From Bacillota bacterium (GTDB taxonomy: Bacteria; Bacillota; UBA4882; UBA10575), in contig DUQR01000045.1 of assembly GCA_012837715.1 (NCBI GenBank), positions 1-64,000 on the forward strand: a DNA stretch of 64,000 bases. Direction: 5' to 3'. The notes under the pieces are model-generated. The model saw nothing but the letters and a program-made list of their open reading frames with translations. It made no database searches and was not told where the DNA came from. The translations under genes and the position numbers were made by a program. Positions 54,001 through 62,274 of this stretch are shown here, piece by piece. The number at the start of each line of letters is the position of its first letter. Position 1 is the stretch's first letter.

Positions 54001-54627
54001 CGCCTGGAGCGATAAAGGATCCAACTGGGTTCTTAATTCTTCCAACAGATCTTGGATTCTTAAAATATTATTCTCCGTTTCCCCCAATTTTTTAAGCGAT
54101 AAATTTTTCTTTACTTTGTACCGCATAATCCCGGCGGCTTCTTCAAAGATACTCCGCCGGTCTTCCGGACGGACGGAAAGAATCGCATCGATCTTACCTT
54201 GGCTGATCACCGAGTAAGCCTCTTTTCCCAAGCCGGTATCGAAAAATAGTTCTTGGATATCTTTAAGCCGCACCGGAGCCCGGTTAATCAAGAATTCACT
54301 TTCGCCGGAACGATAAACCCGTCTGGTCACGGCTACCTCCGCATAGTCCAGGGGTAAAGTTTGATCCGTATTGTCCAGGACCAGAGTAACATCGGCCATC
54401 CCCAAGGGTTTCCGGTCGTCGCTTCCGGAAAAAATAACATCATCATATTTGGTCCCGCGAATGTTACGGAGATTCGACTCGCCCATAACCCAACGGAGGC
54501 TATCGGCAATGTTACTTTTTCCGCTTCCATTCGGGCCGACGATTGCCGTGATCCCAGGTTTAAAGATTAGATCAATGCGGTCGGCAAAGGATTTAAAACC
54601 ATGAATTTCCAAACGTTTCAGATGCAA
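51070..54627 (-). CDS. smc: Chromosome segregation protein SMC
   Basis: Condensin ATPase. 1185 residues: Walker A GPNGSGKSNIADSLRW (about 32-47), long coiled coils (to about 480 and from about 690), a hinge near 500-670 (VADLIRPEPGYELALEVALGSGLQNLVI), and the C-terminal signature LSGGERAMTAIALLFAIL with Walker B FCILDEIDATLDE (about 1110). Normal length. GGGAGGGG precedes the ATG. The scpA/scpB genes are not nearby. Confidence 0.97.
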   Translation of the reverse strand: MHLKRLEIHGFKSFADRIDLIFKPGITAIVGPNGSGKSNIADSLRWVMGESNLRNIRGTKYDDVIFSGSDDRKPLGMADVTLVLDNTDQTLPLDYAEVAVTRRVYRSGESEFLINRAPVRLKDIQELFFDTGLGKEAYSVISQGKIDAILSVRPEDRRSIFEEAAGIMRYKVKKNLSLKKLGETENNILRIQDLLEELRTQLDPLSLQAEKATLYLELRKKLKALEINHFYQEIMGIGQTLNCLTEQEQKKQQALAALKSEEENLSRQVLTIKTQATDWEAQLQTRQKLLMEGLARRERVAGELNLYAERKRSLENRRQDLATLLRTHQEKLGTLEEKQAQLQQSTAGIEREKEQLAAEVKQFEQVLVDKEEQIKKVRASLSAKKAAYTKQLEASSKLKQEISEEGAQKGFRQEREAELRAELDLANQEIAATEGQLQSLQAKLKELGEEADSVKKEERCLAEELEKHRIYLTERVQKNQEMRERLHGLESKITVLNEMERSHQGYFHGVKALLEAKGEPFYREIHGVVADLIRPEPGYELALEVALGSGLQNLVINHHRHAGQAITYLKQQRLGRATFLPLNLIEEKPDRFSQLKTILAQFKSKPATEAVFYDQQYQAVVSYLLSGTLVAPDLKTAVELTEQTGKRFRVVTLEGEVIAPGGAISGGNLERRQAGLLSRKGDIRRLTKEKQDLLAFLHRGLSEENKLQAKIKELSQLFEEQRDLRQKINFQQNSALKDLETLNAVQQRALKQKELLATALLKIKEELTTKDLTVNQLQLQQGLFEVELKQITQEIRSLEQEEGRLIQEREQKLRELSALSSRFAGIQQELLGKQENLQECAGALGELQTETDRREQELAQLVEELERLETEEKQLETELTQSAQKLAAEEGEIQRLRATWQEALAKVNQMEIRLREQQKEEGELLTELHRLELQLNRLKINQENMTANLAEAYGEDWAQAVEENCALPAHPRQEILRLKTQLKALEPVNLQAIEEYENLKERVEFLSKQLTDLTDARDSLTKVIAEIEKTIKKRFIVTFEQIRKEFIDLFEQLFSGGKADLQLADPDLPLESGIEILAQPPGKRLQNLSLLSGGERAMTAIALLFAILRVKPSPFCILDEIDATLDETNVQRFTELLKIFSKELQFIVITHRRGTMEVADVLYGVTMEEKGITKLISLELKKQAS

Positions 54628-54720
54628 AGGAGCCCCTCCCGTATATATTATTAGCTATTTTTTTTCTCCCCCGACAAAGAGTATCTGGACTCACCTGGCT
54701 TTGTTTTTTCAGCACTGGGT

Positions 54721-54753
54721 TCAAGCGGGCCCTAGCCAGCGTGAGCAACTACT
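54721..54753 (+). repeat. Intergenic repeat family B, terminal fragment
   Basis: Positions 54725-54755 match the reverse complement of the left end of the copy at 43.6 kb at about 25 of 31 positions. Only the terminal motif remains. Confidence 0.5.
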
Positions 54754-54827
54754 TAAACTCTTATATTTTACCATATTTATGCTAAAAAAACACCCTTCTC
54801 CCGCATAATTGTAGCCATGGAAAGGGA

Positions 54828-54917
54828 ACCTAATACAATATCTCGTATTTTGCTTGCATTTTGCGATCAATATATTGTATTGAAATGATAAACGCAAAGG
54901 TCAACGCAGAAAACCCC
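54828..54917 (+). repeat. Intergenic repeat family A, copy 2
   Basis: Same-orientation match to 38643-38738. This copy contains an inverted repeat, AATACAATAT (from 54832) and ATATTGTATT (from 54872), that the first copy keeps only in part. The region upstream of smc (54628-54995) has no gene. Confidence 0.6.
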
Positions 54918-54947
54918 CTCGCCAGAAAGGGGAACCCGATAAAAAAA

Positions 54948-54964
54948 CCCCGCTAATCAGGGGG
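54948..54964 (-). terminator. Terminator after the sigma-factor gene
   Basis: CCCC (54948-54951) pairs with GGGG (54961-54964). The minus-strand TTTTTTT follows. Short stem. Confidence 0.5.
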
Positions 54965-54995
54965 CCAGTAAAGATAGGGTTAGTAGTTGGTTTCT

Positions 54996-55685
54996 TTAGA
55001 TCGCCTTCACTTCCATGGCTAAATCCACCCGCTTCCGGGGGCGTAACGGAATCCGTGGATTAGATAAGGAGCCATACTGTTGAATAATTTTTTGCAATTT
55101 TATACGCGCTCTAGTTTTGGCATTATCCACGACTTTACTTTCCAATTCCAACAAGGCCCCGATTTCACTACAGTTTAGCCCTTGTAGGTACAAGAAAAAG
55201 ACCGTATACTCCACTTTCGTCAAATAGGCTTTAAGCACTTCCTTTAAACGAACAAGGTTAAATTTTTGGATTACTAACTCTTGCGGATCCAGCGCATGAT
55301 AATTATCAATAACATCGATTAACCTTTTTGATTCATCTCCAGCCGGATAACCACATAAGGAGAGGGCATTAGCAGCCACTTGAAACTTGGTGGAAGTAAA
55401 ATATTTCTGCATATTTAACATCCTTCTTAAAATGCAGATGTAAGCAAAGGTGCTAAACTTGACCGGATATTGATTGCCATCGTAATTGTCGATGGCCTTT
55501 AATAGACTAATCAATCCTTCCTGAATCAAATCTTCAAATTCAGATCCATTACTACATTTCCGTTTCACAATATGTTTAACCATTGGTAAATACTTTGCGA
55601 CCAATTCTTCCTTGGCGGCTCGATCCTGACCATCTTTGATCCGGCGTAACAACTCTAAGTCCCGTCTATGGTTGGGAGTGATCAC
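54996..55685 (-). CDS. SigH-like sigma-70 family factor
   Basis: 229 residues with region 2 (MVKHIVKRKCSNGSEFEDLIQEGLISLLKAIDNYD, about 38-72; FSTFAYICILRRMLN) and region 4 (YLTKVEYTVFFLYLQGLNCSEIGALLELESKVVDNAKTRAR). It looks like Spo0H/SigH rather than SigA or ECF factors: no region 1.1, and a DVIDNYHALDPQELVI stretch like SigH's. GTG at 55685 with GGAGG upstream is preferred over 55694. SigH drives entry into sporulation, and spoVS next door carries a matching promoter. The divergence from SigH leaves room for another stationary-phase role. Confidence 0.75.
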   Translation of the reverse strand: MITPNHRRDLELLRRIKDGQDRAAKEELVAKYLPMVKHIVKRKCSNGSEFEDLIQEGLISLLKAIDNYDGNQYPVKFSTFAYICILRRMLNMQKYFTSTKFQVAANALSLCGYPAGDESKRLIDVIDNYHALDPQELVIQKFNLVRLKEVLKAYLTKVEYTVFFLYLQGLNCSEIGALLELESKVVDNAKTRARIKLQKIIQQYGSLSNPRIPLRPRKRVDLAMEVKAI

Positions 55686-55768
55686 CAAGAACACCTCCTG
55701 CCCAGCAAAGTTTTTTCGATTCTGATAGATTATATGGTCAGGTTGTCCTTAATATGTCCTAAAAAAAA

Positions 55769-55784
55769 ACGCCCCTTCGGGCGT
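55769..55784 (-). terminator. Terminator of spoVS
   Basis: ACGCCC (55769-55774) pairs with GGGCGT (55779-55784), with a long minus-strand T-run (TTTTTTTTT). Directly after the spoVS stop. Confidence 0.8.
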
Positions 55785-55788
55785 CAAC

Positions 55789-56049
55789 CTAGCGAGGCTG
55801 GACAATAAAGCGAATTGCTGTTCTTTCTTCTCCATCAATCTCTATCTCGGAAAAGGCAGGCACACAAATTAAATTAATTCCGTTGGGGGCAACATAACCC
55901 CTGGCGATAGCGATAGCCTTAATACTTTGATTAACTGCACCAGCTCCGACCGCTTGAATCTCGGCACAACTTGTTTCGCGGATAACTGCTGCCAAGGCCC
56001 CGGCCACCGATTTCGGATTGGAGCCGGCTGAGACTTTCAAGATCTCCAA
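55789..56049 (-). CDS. spoVS: Stage V sporulation protein S
   Basis: 86-residue protein, highly conserved: MEILKVSAGSNPKSVAGALA, AEIQAVGAGAVNQSIKAIAI, ARGYVAPNGINLICVPAF and IDGEERTAIRFIV. SpoVS affects spore coat assembly and septation timing. TTG start with GGGGGGG upstream. Transcribed from a SigH-type promoter (56107-56133). Confidence 0.95.
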   Translation of the reverse strand: MEILKVSAGSNPKSVAGALAAVIRETSCAEIQAVGAGAVNQSIKAIAIARGYVAPNGINLICVPAFSEIEIDGEERTAIRFIVQPR

Positions 56050-56106
56050 CTATTAACCCCCCCATAAAAATCCTCTCCGTTTACCAATTTTGGTAGATAA
56101 GTAATA

Positions 56107-56133
56107 ATTCCACAATTAACGGAAATTTCCTTC
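56107..56133 (-). promoter_or_regulatory. SigH-type promoter of spoVS
   Basis: On the minus strand GAAGGAAAT (-35) and GTGGAAT (-10), 11 bp apart, fit the sigma-H consensus RnAGGAwWW-11/12-RnnGAAT. Located 60-85 bp upstream of spoVS. spoVS is SigH-dependent in B. subtilis. Confidence 0.6.
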
Positions 56134-56146
56134 TTGACATTATTTT

Positions 56147-56839
56147 TTATTCTAACTCTTTTAATGCGGCTTCAGCCGCTTCTTGTTCGGCTTCTTTTTT
56201 ACTTCTACCCATTCCTTTACCTAAAAAACGGCTTCCATTATATACGGCAATTGTATAGAGGCGGTTGTGATCGGGGCCTTCAGTGTTAATTAACTTGTAG
56301 CGGGGAACGGAACCTTTGGCTTGCAAAACTTCCTGTAAATGAGTTTTCGGGTCAATCGGTAAATCATCCTTCTCCATCTGGGCCAGAAGGGGTTGCCAAT
56401 GGGTTAAAGTAAAGGCCTTTACCTTTTCCCATCCGTATTCCAGATAAATGACGGCGAGCAACGCCTCCAGCGCATCGGCCAAAATCGATTTTCTTTCCCG
56501 ACCGCCGGATTTATCTTCTCCGACCCCTAATAACAGATAACGGCCTAGATCTAATTTCTGGGCCAAGCGGGCTAAGGTGTCCGCACTAACTAGGTAAGCT
56601 CGCCATTTTGATAAATCCCCTTCGGTCTTGTGGGGAAAATGATGATAAAGGTACTCACTGATGATCAGCGATAATACGGAATCACCAAGAAACTCCAAAC
56701 GTTCGTTGGATTCCCCGCCGGTTTCGTGAATATAGGACCGATGGGCTAAAGCTTGCCGTAACAAGGTGGTGTTCATTTGAAAGAGGCCTAAAGCCCGCGC
56801 TAAACTAGCTACTTCGTGAAATGTATCTTCTGTGTTCAT
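56147..56839 (-). CDS. rnc: Ribonuclease III
   Basis: Double-strand RNA endonuclease. NERLEFLGDSVLSLIISEYL (about 42-61) has the catalytic Glu/Asp, ILADALEALLAVIYLE (about 118) the second site, and a C-terminal dsRBD (PKTHLQEVLQAKGS; GRSKKEAEQEAAEAAL) follows. 230 residues. ATG with GGGCGG upstream. The order fabF-rnc-smc-ftsY is standard, here with spoVS and the sigma gene inserted between rnc and smc. Confidence 0.95.
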   Translation of the reverse strand: MNTEDTFHEVASLARALGLFQMNTTLLRQALAHRSYIHETGGESNERLEFLGDSVLSLIISEYLYHHFPHKTEGDLSKWRAYLVSADTLARLAQKLDLGRYLLLGVGEDKSGGRERKSILADALEALLAVIYLEYGWEKVKAFTLTHWQPLLAQMEKDDLPIDPKTHLQEVLQAKGSVPRYKLINTEGPDHNRLYTIAVYNGSRFLGKGMGRSKKEAEQEAAEAALKELE

Positions 56840-56907
56840 TTTTCCGCCCTTTTATCCCAGGGGAAGTACGGTTGATATGGACCCCTTCCCACCGGATTTT
56901 ATTAATT

Positions 56908-58149
56908 TCAACCGTTGTATTTCGCAAAAGCCAAAGTCGCATTATGTCCTCCAAACCCAAAGGAGTTGGAAAGCACTCGGGACACGGTTTGGCGACGAGC
57001 CTGGTTGGGGACATAATCCAGATCACAAGCGGGATCCGGAAACTCATAGTTAATCGTCGGTGGAATGATTCCATCCCGTAGCGCTAATAAACAGATAATC
57101 GCCTCCACAGCGGCAGCGGCGCCGAGTAGATGTCCGGTCATGGATTTTGTAGAACTAACGGCAAGCCGGGCTGCTTCCTCCCCAAAGAGTTCTTTGATTG
57201 CTCTGGTTTCAAGCAGGTCGTTCTGGAGCGTCGAGGTGCCGTGGGCATTGATATACTCTACATCCTTCGGTTCCCAACCGGCATCCTTGATTGCCATGGC
57301 CATTGCCTGACGAGCGCCCCTTCCTTCGGGGTGAGGCGAAGTAATATGGTAAGCATCACCGGTCAGGCCATAACCCACGATTTCCCCATAGATTTTTGCC
57401 CCGCGTCGAACCGCATGTTCCAACTCTTCGAGGATGATTACACCAGCCCCTTCCCCCATTACAAAACCATCGCGCTTGGCGTCAAAGGGTCGACTGGCCT
57501 GTTCCGGGTGGTCATTATTTTTGGATAAGGCGCCCGCAGAGTTAAAGCCAGCAACCCCCAAAGCGGTAATCGCGGCTTCCGCGCCACCGGTAATCATCAC
57601 TTCCGCATCCCCATACTGAATTAAGCGAAAGGCTTCCCCAATGGCGTGAGCACTCGAAGCGCAAGCGGTCACCGCCGCAAGGTTAGGACCTTGGGCCCCG
57701 GTATAGATGGAAACATGTCCGGACGCCATGTCCGGAATAATCATCGGGATGAAAAAGGGACTCACCCGTTTCGGTCCTTTTTCCAATAACCGACGGGTTT
57801 GTTCTTCCATGGTCTTGAGTCCGCCGATCCCGGAACCGATAATCACCCCAACCTCCGGGGCGTTCTCTTCTGTGATCCGGATGCCACTATCTTCGAGACC
57901 TTGCTGCGCGGCGACTACGGCAAACTGGGTAAAACGGTCCATGTGCCGGGCGTCTTTTTTTTCTAAATAGTCGGTGGGCACAAAATCCTTGACTTCCGCC
58001 GCAATCTTCGTATCAAAGGCCGATGCATCAAAGGATTCAATTAAAGAAACCCCGGAGTTACCTTGCTGAATGTTACGCCAAAAGGTGTCAAGATCAAGAC
58101 CAAGGGCAGAGATTACTCCCAGCCCGGTAACGACAACTCTTCTCTTCAT
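56908..58149 (-). CDS. fabF: 3-Oxoacyl-ACP synthase II
   Basis: Elongates acyl-ACP with malonyl-ACP. Cys nucleophile in [16 protein letters not shown] (about 164), two His in [14 protein letters not shown] (about 304) and [18 protein letters not shown] (about 340). 413 residues, normal. AACGAGGTG precedes the ATG. Between acpP and rnc. Confidence 0.96.
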   Translation of the reverse strand: MKRRVVVTGLGVISALGLDLDTFWRNIQQGNSGVSLIESFDASAFDTKIAAEVKDFVPTDYLEKKDARHMDRFTQFAVVAAQQGLEDSGIRITEENAPEVGVIIGSGIGGLKTMEEQTRRLLEKGPKRVSPFFIPMIIPDMASGHVSIYTGAQGPNLAAVTACASSAHAIGEAFRLIQYGDAEVMITGGAEAAITALGVAGFNSAGALSKNNDHPEQASRPFDAKRDGFVMGEGAGVIILEELEHAVRRGAKIYGEIVGYGLTGDAYHITSPHPEGRGARQAMAMAIKDAGWEPKDVEYINAHGTSTLQNDLLETRAIKELFGEEAARLAVSSTKSMTGHLLGAAAAVEAIICLLALRDGIIPPTINYEFPDPACDLDYVPNQARRQTVSRVLSNSFGFGGHNATLAFAKYNG

Positions 58150-58248
58150 AGGTTCACCTCGTTTTCACAAAAGTCTCCACTTATAAAATACCCCACCGTA
58201 AGGGCGGGGAAAATCAAATAAAATACCATTTTGCGGAAAGTCCCGAGA

Positions 58249-58262
58249 AAGTCCCGGGACTT
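58249..58262 (-). terminator. Short palindrome downstream of acpP
   Basis: AAGTCCCGGGACTT (58249-58262) is a perfect 14-bp palindrome directly after the acpP stop, with a tandem AAAGTCCCG copy 13 bp away. It could act as a processing or partial termination signal. No T-run follows. Confidence 0.3.
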
Positions 58263-58269
58263 GTTATTG

Positions 58270-58506
58270 TTATTGGGCGTTCTCTTTAATATATTTCACC
58301 GCATCACCAACAGTGGCAATCTTTTCAGCATCCTCATCGGGGATTTCGGTCTCAAAGGCTTCCTCAAAGGCCATAATCAACTCTACTATATCTAAGGAAT
58401 CAGCGCCTAAATCATCCACAAAAGAGGAGTTTTCACTGACCTCTTCTTCTTCAACCCCCAATTGCTCGACCACAATCTCCTTCACCTTCTCAAACACCTT
58501 ATCCAC
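58270..58506 (-). CDS. acpP: Acyl carrier protein
   Basis: Carries the growing acyl chain on phosphopantetheine. The modified Ser is in [21 protein letters not shown] (about residue 38). 78 residues with GTG at 58506 preceded by AAGGAGGTG. Between fabG and fabF. Confidence 0.96.
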   Translation of the reverse strand: MDKVFEKVKEIVVEQLGVEEEEVSENSSFVDDLGADSLDIVELIMAFEEAFETEIPDEDAEKIATVGDAVKYIKENAQ

Positions 58507-58571
58507 AACCTCACCTCCTTCCAACACCTCGTCAAATTATCTAAGTCATAGTTAAAAATCAGCTAAGTTTT

Positions 58572-59309
58572 TTACATTACCATTCCACCGTCCACATTTA
58601 AAACCTGGCCTGTAATATAATCCGCATCGGAAGAGGCTAGAAAAACAACGGCTTTGGCCACATCTTCCGGTGAGCCGAGACGGGTAAGGGCAATTTGTTT
58701 TTCTAATTCTGCGGTCACTGTTTCCGGTAGGACTGCGGTCATTTTCGATCTGATAAAACCGGGCGCTACTGCGTTCGCGCGAATTCCCCGGGAACCCAGT
58801 TCTTTAGCGACCGATTTGGTGAAAGCAATCACCCCCGCTTTCGAAGCGGCATAATTTGCTTGTCCCGTATTCCCAATCTCACCGATAATCGACGCAATAT
58901 TGACAATTTTACCGGATTTCCTTTTCATCATAGGCCTAATTGCGGCTTTCGTCAAGTTAAAAGTTCCGGTTAAGTTTATATCGATGACTTTTTCCCAGTC
59001 TTCCGGTGTCATGCGTAATAGCAAATTGTCTCTGGTAATACCAGCATTATTCACAAGAATATCAACTTGTCCAAAATGTTCAAGCGTTTTCTCCACCAGT
59101 TGCTGCGCAGCGCTAAAATCGGCCACATCACCGGTGAGGGCTAAAACCTCAAACCCGGCCTGGCCCATTTCTTCTGCAGTTGCGTAGACCTCCGGCAGGA
59201 CATCGGCCAGCACTACTTTAGCTCCCTCGCGGGCCAATGCTTCCGCAATCGCTCGTCCGATACCCCGGGCCGCACCGGTAACGATTGCCACCTCCTGGGC
59301 TAACTTCAT
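58572..59309 (-). CDS. fabG: 3-Oxoacyl-ACP reductase
   Basis: NADPH-dependent reduction in fatty-acid elongation. GAARGIGRAIAEALA (about 12-26) is the cofactor site. The catalytic Ser-Tyr-Lys lies in NIASIIGEIGNTGQANYAASKAG (about 137-159). 245 residues, normal. AAAGGAGG precedes the ATG. Confidence 0.95.
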   Translation of the reverse strand: MKLAQEVAIVTGAARGIGRAIAEALAREGAKVVLADVLPEVYATAEEMGQAGFEVLALTGDVADFSAAQQLVEKTLEHFGQVDILVNNAGITRDNLLLRMTPEDWEKVIDINLTGTFNLTKAAIRPMMKRKSGKIVNIASIIGEIGNTGQANYAASKAGVIAFTKSVAKELGSRGIRANAVAPGFIRSKMTAVLPETVTAELEKQIALTRLGSPEDVAKAVVFLASSDADYITGQVLNVDGGMVM

Positions 59310-59324
59310 ATTACTAAACCTCCT

Positions 59325-60245
59325 TTATTTTTGCAAGTACTTTTTTAGGTCTTCGGCTTCCCGAAGGGAAACGGTGTTTGCCTCCATGCAAGTCTTTTTC
59401 ACCAGTCCGGAAAGGACCTTGCCGCCTACTTCCAAAAAAAGTTGACAACCAGCAGTAAACAATTTTTCGGTGATCGCCTGCCAACGCACGGGAGAATAGA
59501 TCTGTTGTTCCAACAATTGGGGAAGTTGTGCTGCCAAAGTCACTGTTTCGGCGGTAACATTGGCCAGGATTGGGGTTGTCGGCGAGGAAAAACTTGTCCG
59601 TTCCAGATCGGCGCGGAAGCGCTGGGCCGCCGGCCGCATCAGACGGGAATGAAAAGCGCCTTCAACCGCTAAAGGGATGGCTTTCCCGGTTTTACTCTCC
59701 TTGATCCGGGTGACTAGTTTCTCCACCAAGTGGCGTTCGCCGGAAACGACAATTTGTGCCGGGGAATTATAGTTGGCTAATTCAATTACCCCTTCCGTCG
59801 CCAACTCATCAATTAATGCTTCCAACTCCGCGCGGGGATAATTGAGGATCGCCGCCATGGCGCCTGGTACCGGAATGGCGGCCATGTAATCTGCGCGCTT
59901 TTGGACCAGTTTTAGGCTATCAGCAAAGGAAAGGGCGCCCGCCGCTACCAACGCGCCATATTCACCAAGACTGTGTCCTGCCACCCAAGTGGGCTCGACG
60001 CCTTCGGCGGTCAGAATACGGTAAATAAGGTACTCAACGGTTAAGATTGCCGGTTGGGCAATTTGCGTTTTTGTCAAATCGGCGATCGGACCTTCAAAAC
60101 AATATTTGCGGAGCGGGATACCCAGTATCTCCTCGGCTTCAACGAAGATGGACCGGGCCAGTTCATATTCTTGATAGAAAGAAAAGCCCATCCCCACGTA
60201 CTGACTACCTTGTCCAGGAAAGAGAAAAGCAATCTGTTTCGACAT
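59325..60245 (-). CDS. fabD: Malonyl-CoA:ACP transacylase
   Basis: Loads malonyl onto ACP. FLFPGQGSQYVGMG at the start, GHSLGEYGALVAAGALSF (about 91) with the active-site Ser, and AFHSRLMRPAA (about 196) with the His. 306 residues, normal. GGGGAGG before the ATG. Order plsX-fabD-fabG-acpP is standard. Confidence 0.96.
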   Translation of the reverse strand: MSKQIAFLFPGQGSQYVGMGFSFYQEYELARSIFVEAEEILGIPLRKYCFEGPIADLTKTQIAQPAILTVEYLIYRILTAEGVEPTWVAGHSLGEYGALVAAGALSFADSLKLVQKRADYMAAIPVPGAMAAILNYPRAELEALIDELATEGVIELANYNSPAQIVVSGERHLVEKLVTRIKESKTGKAIPLAVEGAFHSRLMRPAAQRFRADLERTSFSSPTTPILANVTAETVTLAAQLPQLLEQQIYSPVRWQAITEKLFTAGCQLFLEVGGKVLSGLVKKTCMEANTVSLREAEDLKKYLQK

Positions 60246-60259
60246 CTAGAGCCTCCCCT

Positions 60260-61258
60260 CTATTTCCCATTCCGATCCAAAGAGGATTGGATTTTACCGA
60301 TTACATCCTGTTCGACCGCGTTGGCCGCAGCAATGATGGCGTTTTTAAAGGCTTTGGCGTCGGACCGGCCATGACTGATAATACTTACCCCCTTAACCCC
60401 TAATAAGGGTGCCCCTCCGTATTCCGAATAATCAAAACTGGCTTTTAGTTGCTTTAGGCTTGGTTTAATCGCCAGCGCCCCCAGTTTAGTCAGGGGGGAC
60501 TGGAGTAATGCTTCCTTCATTTTCTGAAAAAGCGCGGAGGACATTCCTTCCGCGAATTTAAGAATGATATTCCCAACAAAACCATCACAGACCACCACAT
60601 CGGCAAGGCCCATTAAAATATCCTTCCCTTCAATATTACCGAGGAAATCCAAGCCGCTTTCTTTAAGTAATTGGTGGGTCTCAAGCACCAGTTTATTTCC
60701 TTTGGTCTCTTCTTCACCAATGCTTAACAACCCTACCTTCGGTGTGGCCACCCCTAACACTGCCGACGCATAAATCGTGCCCATGACCGCAAACTGTACT
60801 AAATCTTGAGGATCGTTCTCCGCGTTGGCGCCGGCGTCTAACAAAACAGTGACTCCTTTGACCGTCGGTAAGGGGATGGCAATTGCCGGTCGGTTAATCC
60901 CGGAGATCCGGCCTAAAACAAAGAGCGAAGCAGTCATCGACGCCCCAGTGCTTCCTGCGGAGATTACCGCATCGACTTCACCTTTTTTCAGCAGTTGGTT
61001 GGCAACAACAATGGAGGAATCCCTTTTTTTACGGACCGCCATCGCTGGATGGTCGGAAAATTCCACTACTTCGCGGGCTTCTTGAATGGTAATCAGATCC
61101 TGAGGGTAATCTGGATACCGGGCCAGCTCCCTACTGATCTCTTCACTTCTTCCCACAAGCACCGAAGCGATCTTCTTTTCTTTCGCCGCCATGATACTGC
61201 CGAACACAGCTTGTTGCGGCGCGTAGTCCCCACCCATTGCGTCTACGGCTATTCTCAT
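60260..61258 (-). CDS. plsX: Phosphate acyltransferase PlsX
   Basis: Makes acyl-phosphate from acyl-ACP for phospholipid synthesis. MRIAVDAMGGDYAPQQAVFG at the N terminus, VISAGSTGASMTASLFVLGR (about 95) and VCDGFVGNIILK (about 215). 332 residues, normal. GGAGGAGGTG precedes the ATG. Confidence 0.96.
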   Translation of the reverse strand: MRIAVDAMGGDYAPQQAVFGSIMAAKEKKIASVLVGRSEEISRELARYPDYPQDLITIQEAREVVEFSDHPAMAVRKKRDSSIVVANQLLKKGEVDAVISAGSTGASMTASLFVLGRISGINRPAIAIPLPTVKGVTVLLDAGANAENDPQDLVQFAVMGTIYASAVLGVATPKVGLLSIGEEETKGNKLVLETHQLLKESGLDFLGNIEGKDILMGLADVVVCDGFVGNIILKFAEGMSSALFQKMKEALLQSPLTKLGALAIKPSLKQLKASFDYSEYGGAPLLGVKGVSIISHGRSDAKAFKNAIIAAANAVEQDVIGKIQSSLDRNGK

Positions 61259-61295
61259 TATTACACCTCCTCCGGTTTATGGGACAATCAAAAAA

Positions 61296-61324
61296 AGTAT
61301 AACAAAGATAATTCCGGGAGTAAA
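61296..61324 (-). promoter_or_regulatory. Promoter of the plsX-fabD-fabG-acpP-fabF unit
   Basis: On the minus strand TTTACT (61324-61319) and TATACT (61301-61296) are spaced 17 bp, with TGT before the -10. No FapR operator was recognised in 61259-61479. Confidence 0.6.
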
Positions 61325-61439
61325 GTTATATTTATCTAAACATGATAATTTTTACCTAAAAAGAAAGCCTATTTTATTCCATATTCCTTAACCTAAAAAG
61401 ATATTATTGTCGTTTCCGGTTTTTATGCCAAAAAAAGAA

Positions 61440-61459
61440 AAAAGGTCAAAAGACCTTTT
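61440..61459 (-). terminator. Terminator of rpmF
   Basis: AAAAGGTC (61440-61447) pairs with GACCTTTT (61452-61459). Minus-strand TTTTTTCTTTTTTT follows. Confidence 0.8.
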
Positions 61460-61479
61460 CTTTAAAGCGCGGCTTAGTT

Positions 61480-61659
61480 CTAGTTGTTAACTTCAAAGAC
61501 CTTTCTCCCCCGGTATGAGCCACAATTAGAACAGGCATGATGAGGTAGCTTCGGCGCCTGACATTGTTCACAACGGGACAAAGCAGCCAATTTCAATTTC
61601 CAATGGGTACGACGTATCCCCCCCCGTGCACTGGAGTGTCTATGCTTTGGATTAGCCAT
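61480..61659 (-). CDS. rpmF: Large-subunit ribosomal protein L32
   Basis: 59-residue zinc-binding L32. ANPKHRHSSARGGIRRTHW opens, with C..C and CSNC zinc ligands (SRCEQCQAPKLPHHACSNCG). ATG at 61659 with AAGGAGGTGG. Overlaps the DUF177 gene by eight bases. Confidence 0.97.
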   Translation of the reverse strand: MANPKHRHSSARGGIRRTHWKLKLAALSRCEQCQAPKLPHHACSNCGSYRGRKVFEVNN

Positions 61660-62185
61660 CGTTTCCACCTCCTTTTTCTTGCTTCCACTTAAGCAGCACC
61701 GCTAGTCTAGGATCGAAATCTTCCTGAGGACAAAGGCATGTCTCATGATTCAAGTTGCTCCCGCAAACTGGACAGAGCCCGCGACAATTAGGTAAACACA
61801 GGGTTTTAAGTGGCATCTGCAAATTAATCGTTTCCATGATGGTCGCCGTCAAATCCAACTCATCCCCGGTAAAGATTTTCGCCTCTTCCTCCGGCAGGGG
61901 AGCCTCCGGGAGGAAAAGGTCATTGAAGTCGGAACTGAAATCTGCTTTTACCTTTTCTAAACAGCGGTCGCAATTGATCCGGTAACTACCACTCAGCTTC
62001 CCGTCCACCTGGTAACCACGTTTTACATTAGTCACCGCAAGGCTAATCTGCCAAGGATTGATAAACTCCAATAAACGATTGCCTTCCCAATTCAGGCTCG
62101 GAAGGGTTATCTGCCCCTGAACTTCGATCCTTGCCCCGGGCAAATCCTTGATCGCAGTAAGGTCAACTTGGAAGATTGGTTCCAT
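61652..62185 (-). CDS. DUF177 / YceD protein
   Basis: 177-residue YceD family protein, usually linked to rpmF and 23S rRNA accumulation. CDRCLEKVKADFSSDFNDLF holds a Cys pair and the family motif, and C-terminal CLPNCRGLCPVCGSNLNHETC likely binds zinc. ATG at 62185 after GAGGTGA. Confidence 0.88.
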   Translation of the reverse strand: MEPIFQVDLTAIKDLPGARIEVQGQITLPSLNWEGNRLLEFINPWQISLAVTNVKRGYQVDGKLSGSYRINCDRCLEKVKADFSSDFNDLFLPEAPLPEEEAKIFTGDELDLTATIMETINLQMPLKTLCLPNCRGLCPVCGSNLNHETCLCPQEDFDPRLAVLLKWKQEKGGGNDG

Positions 62186-62274
62186 CCACAACTCACCTCT
62201 GTATTATAAACGAGCAAAAAAAGGTTGTCAATTTAAAGAAGCAAGCTTTAAAAAGCCAGTTCCCTCTGGTTTTT

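Noticed and set aside
61259-61479. FapR operator before plsX
   Set aside because: The inverted repeat expected for FapR was not found. Only a sigma-A promoter is visible.
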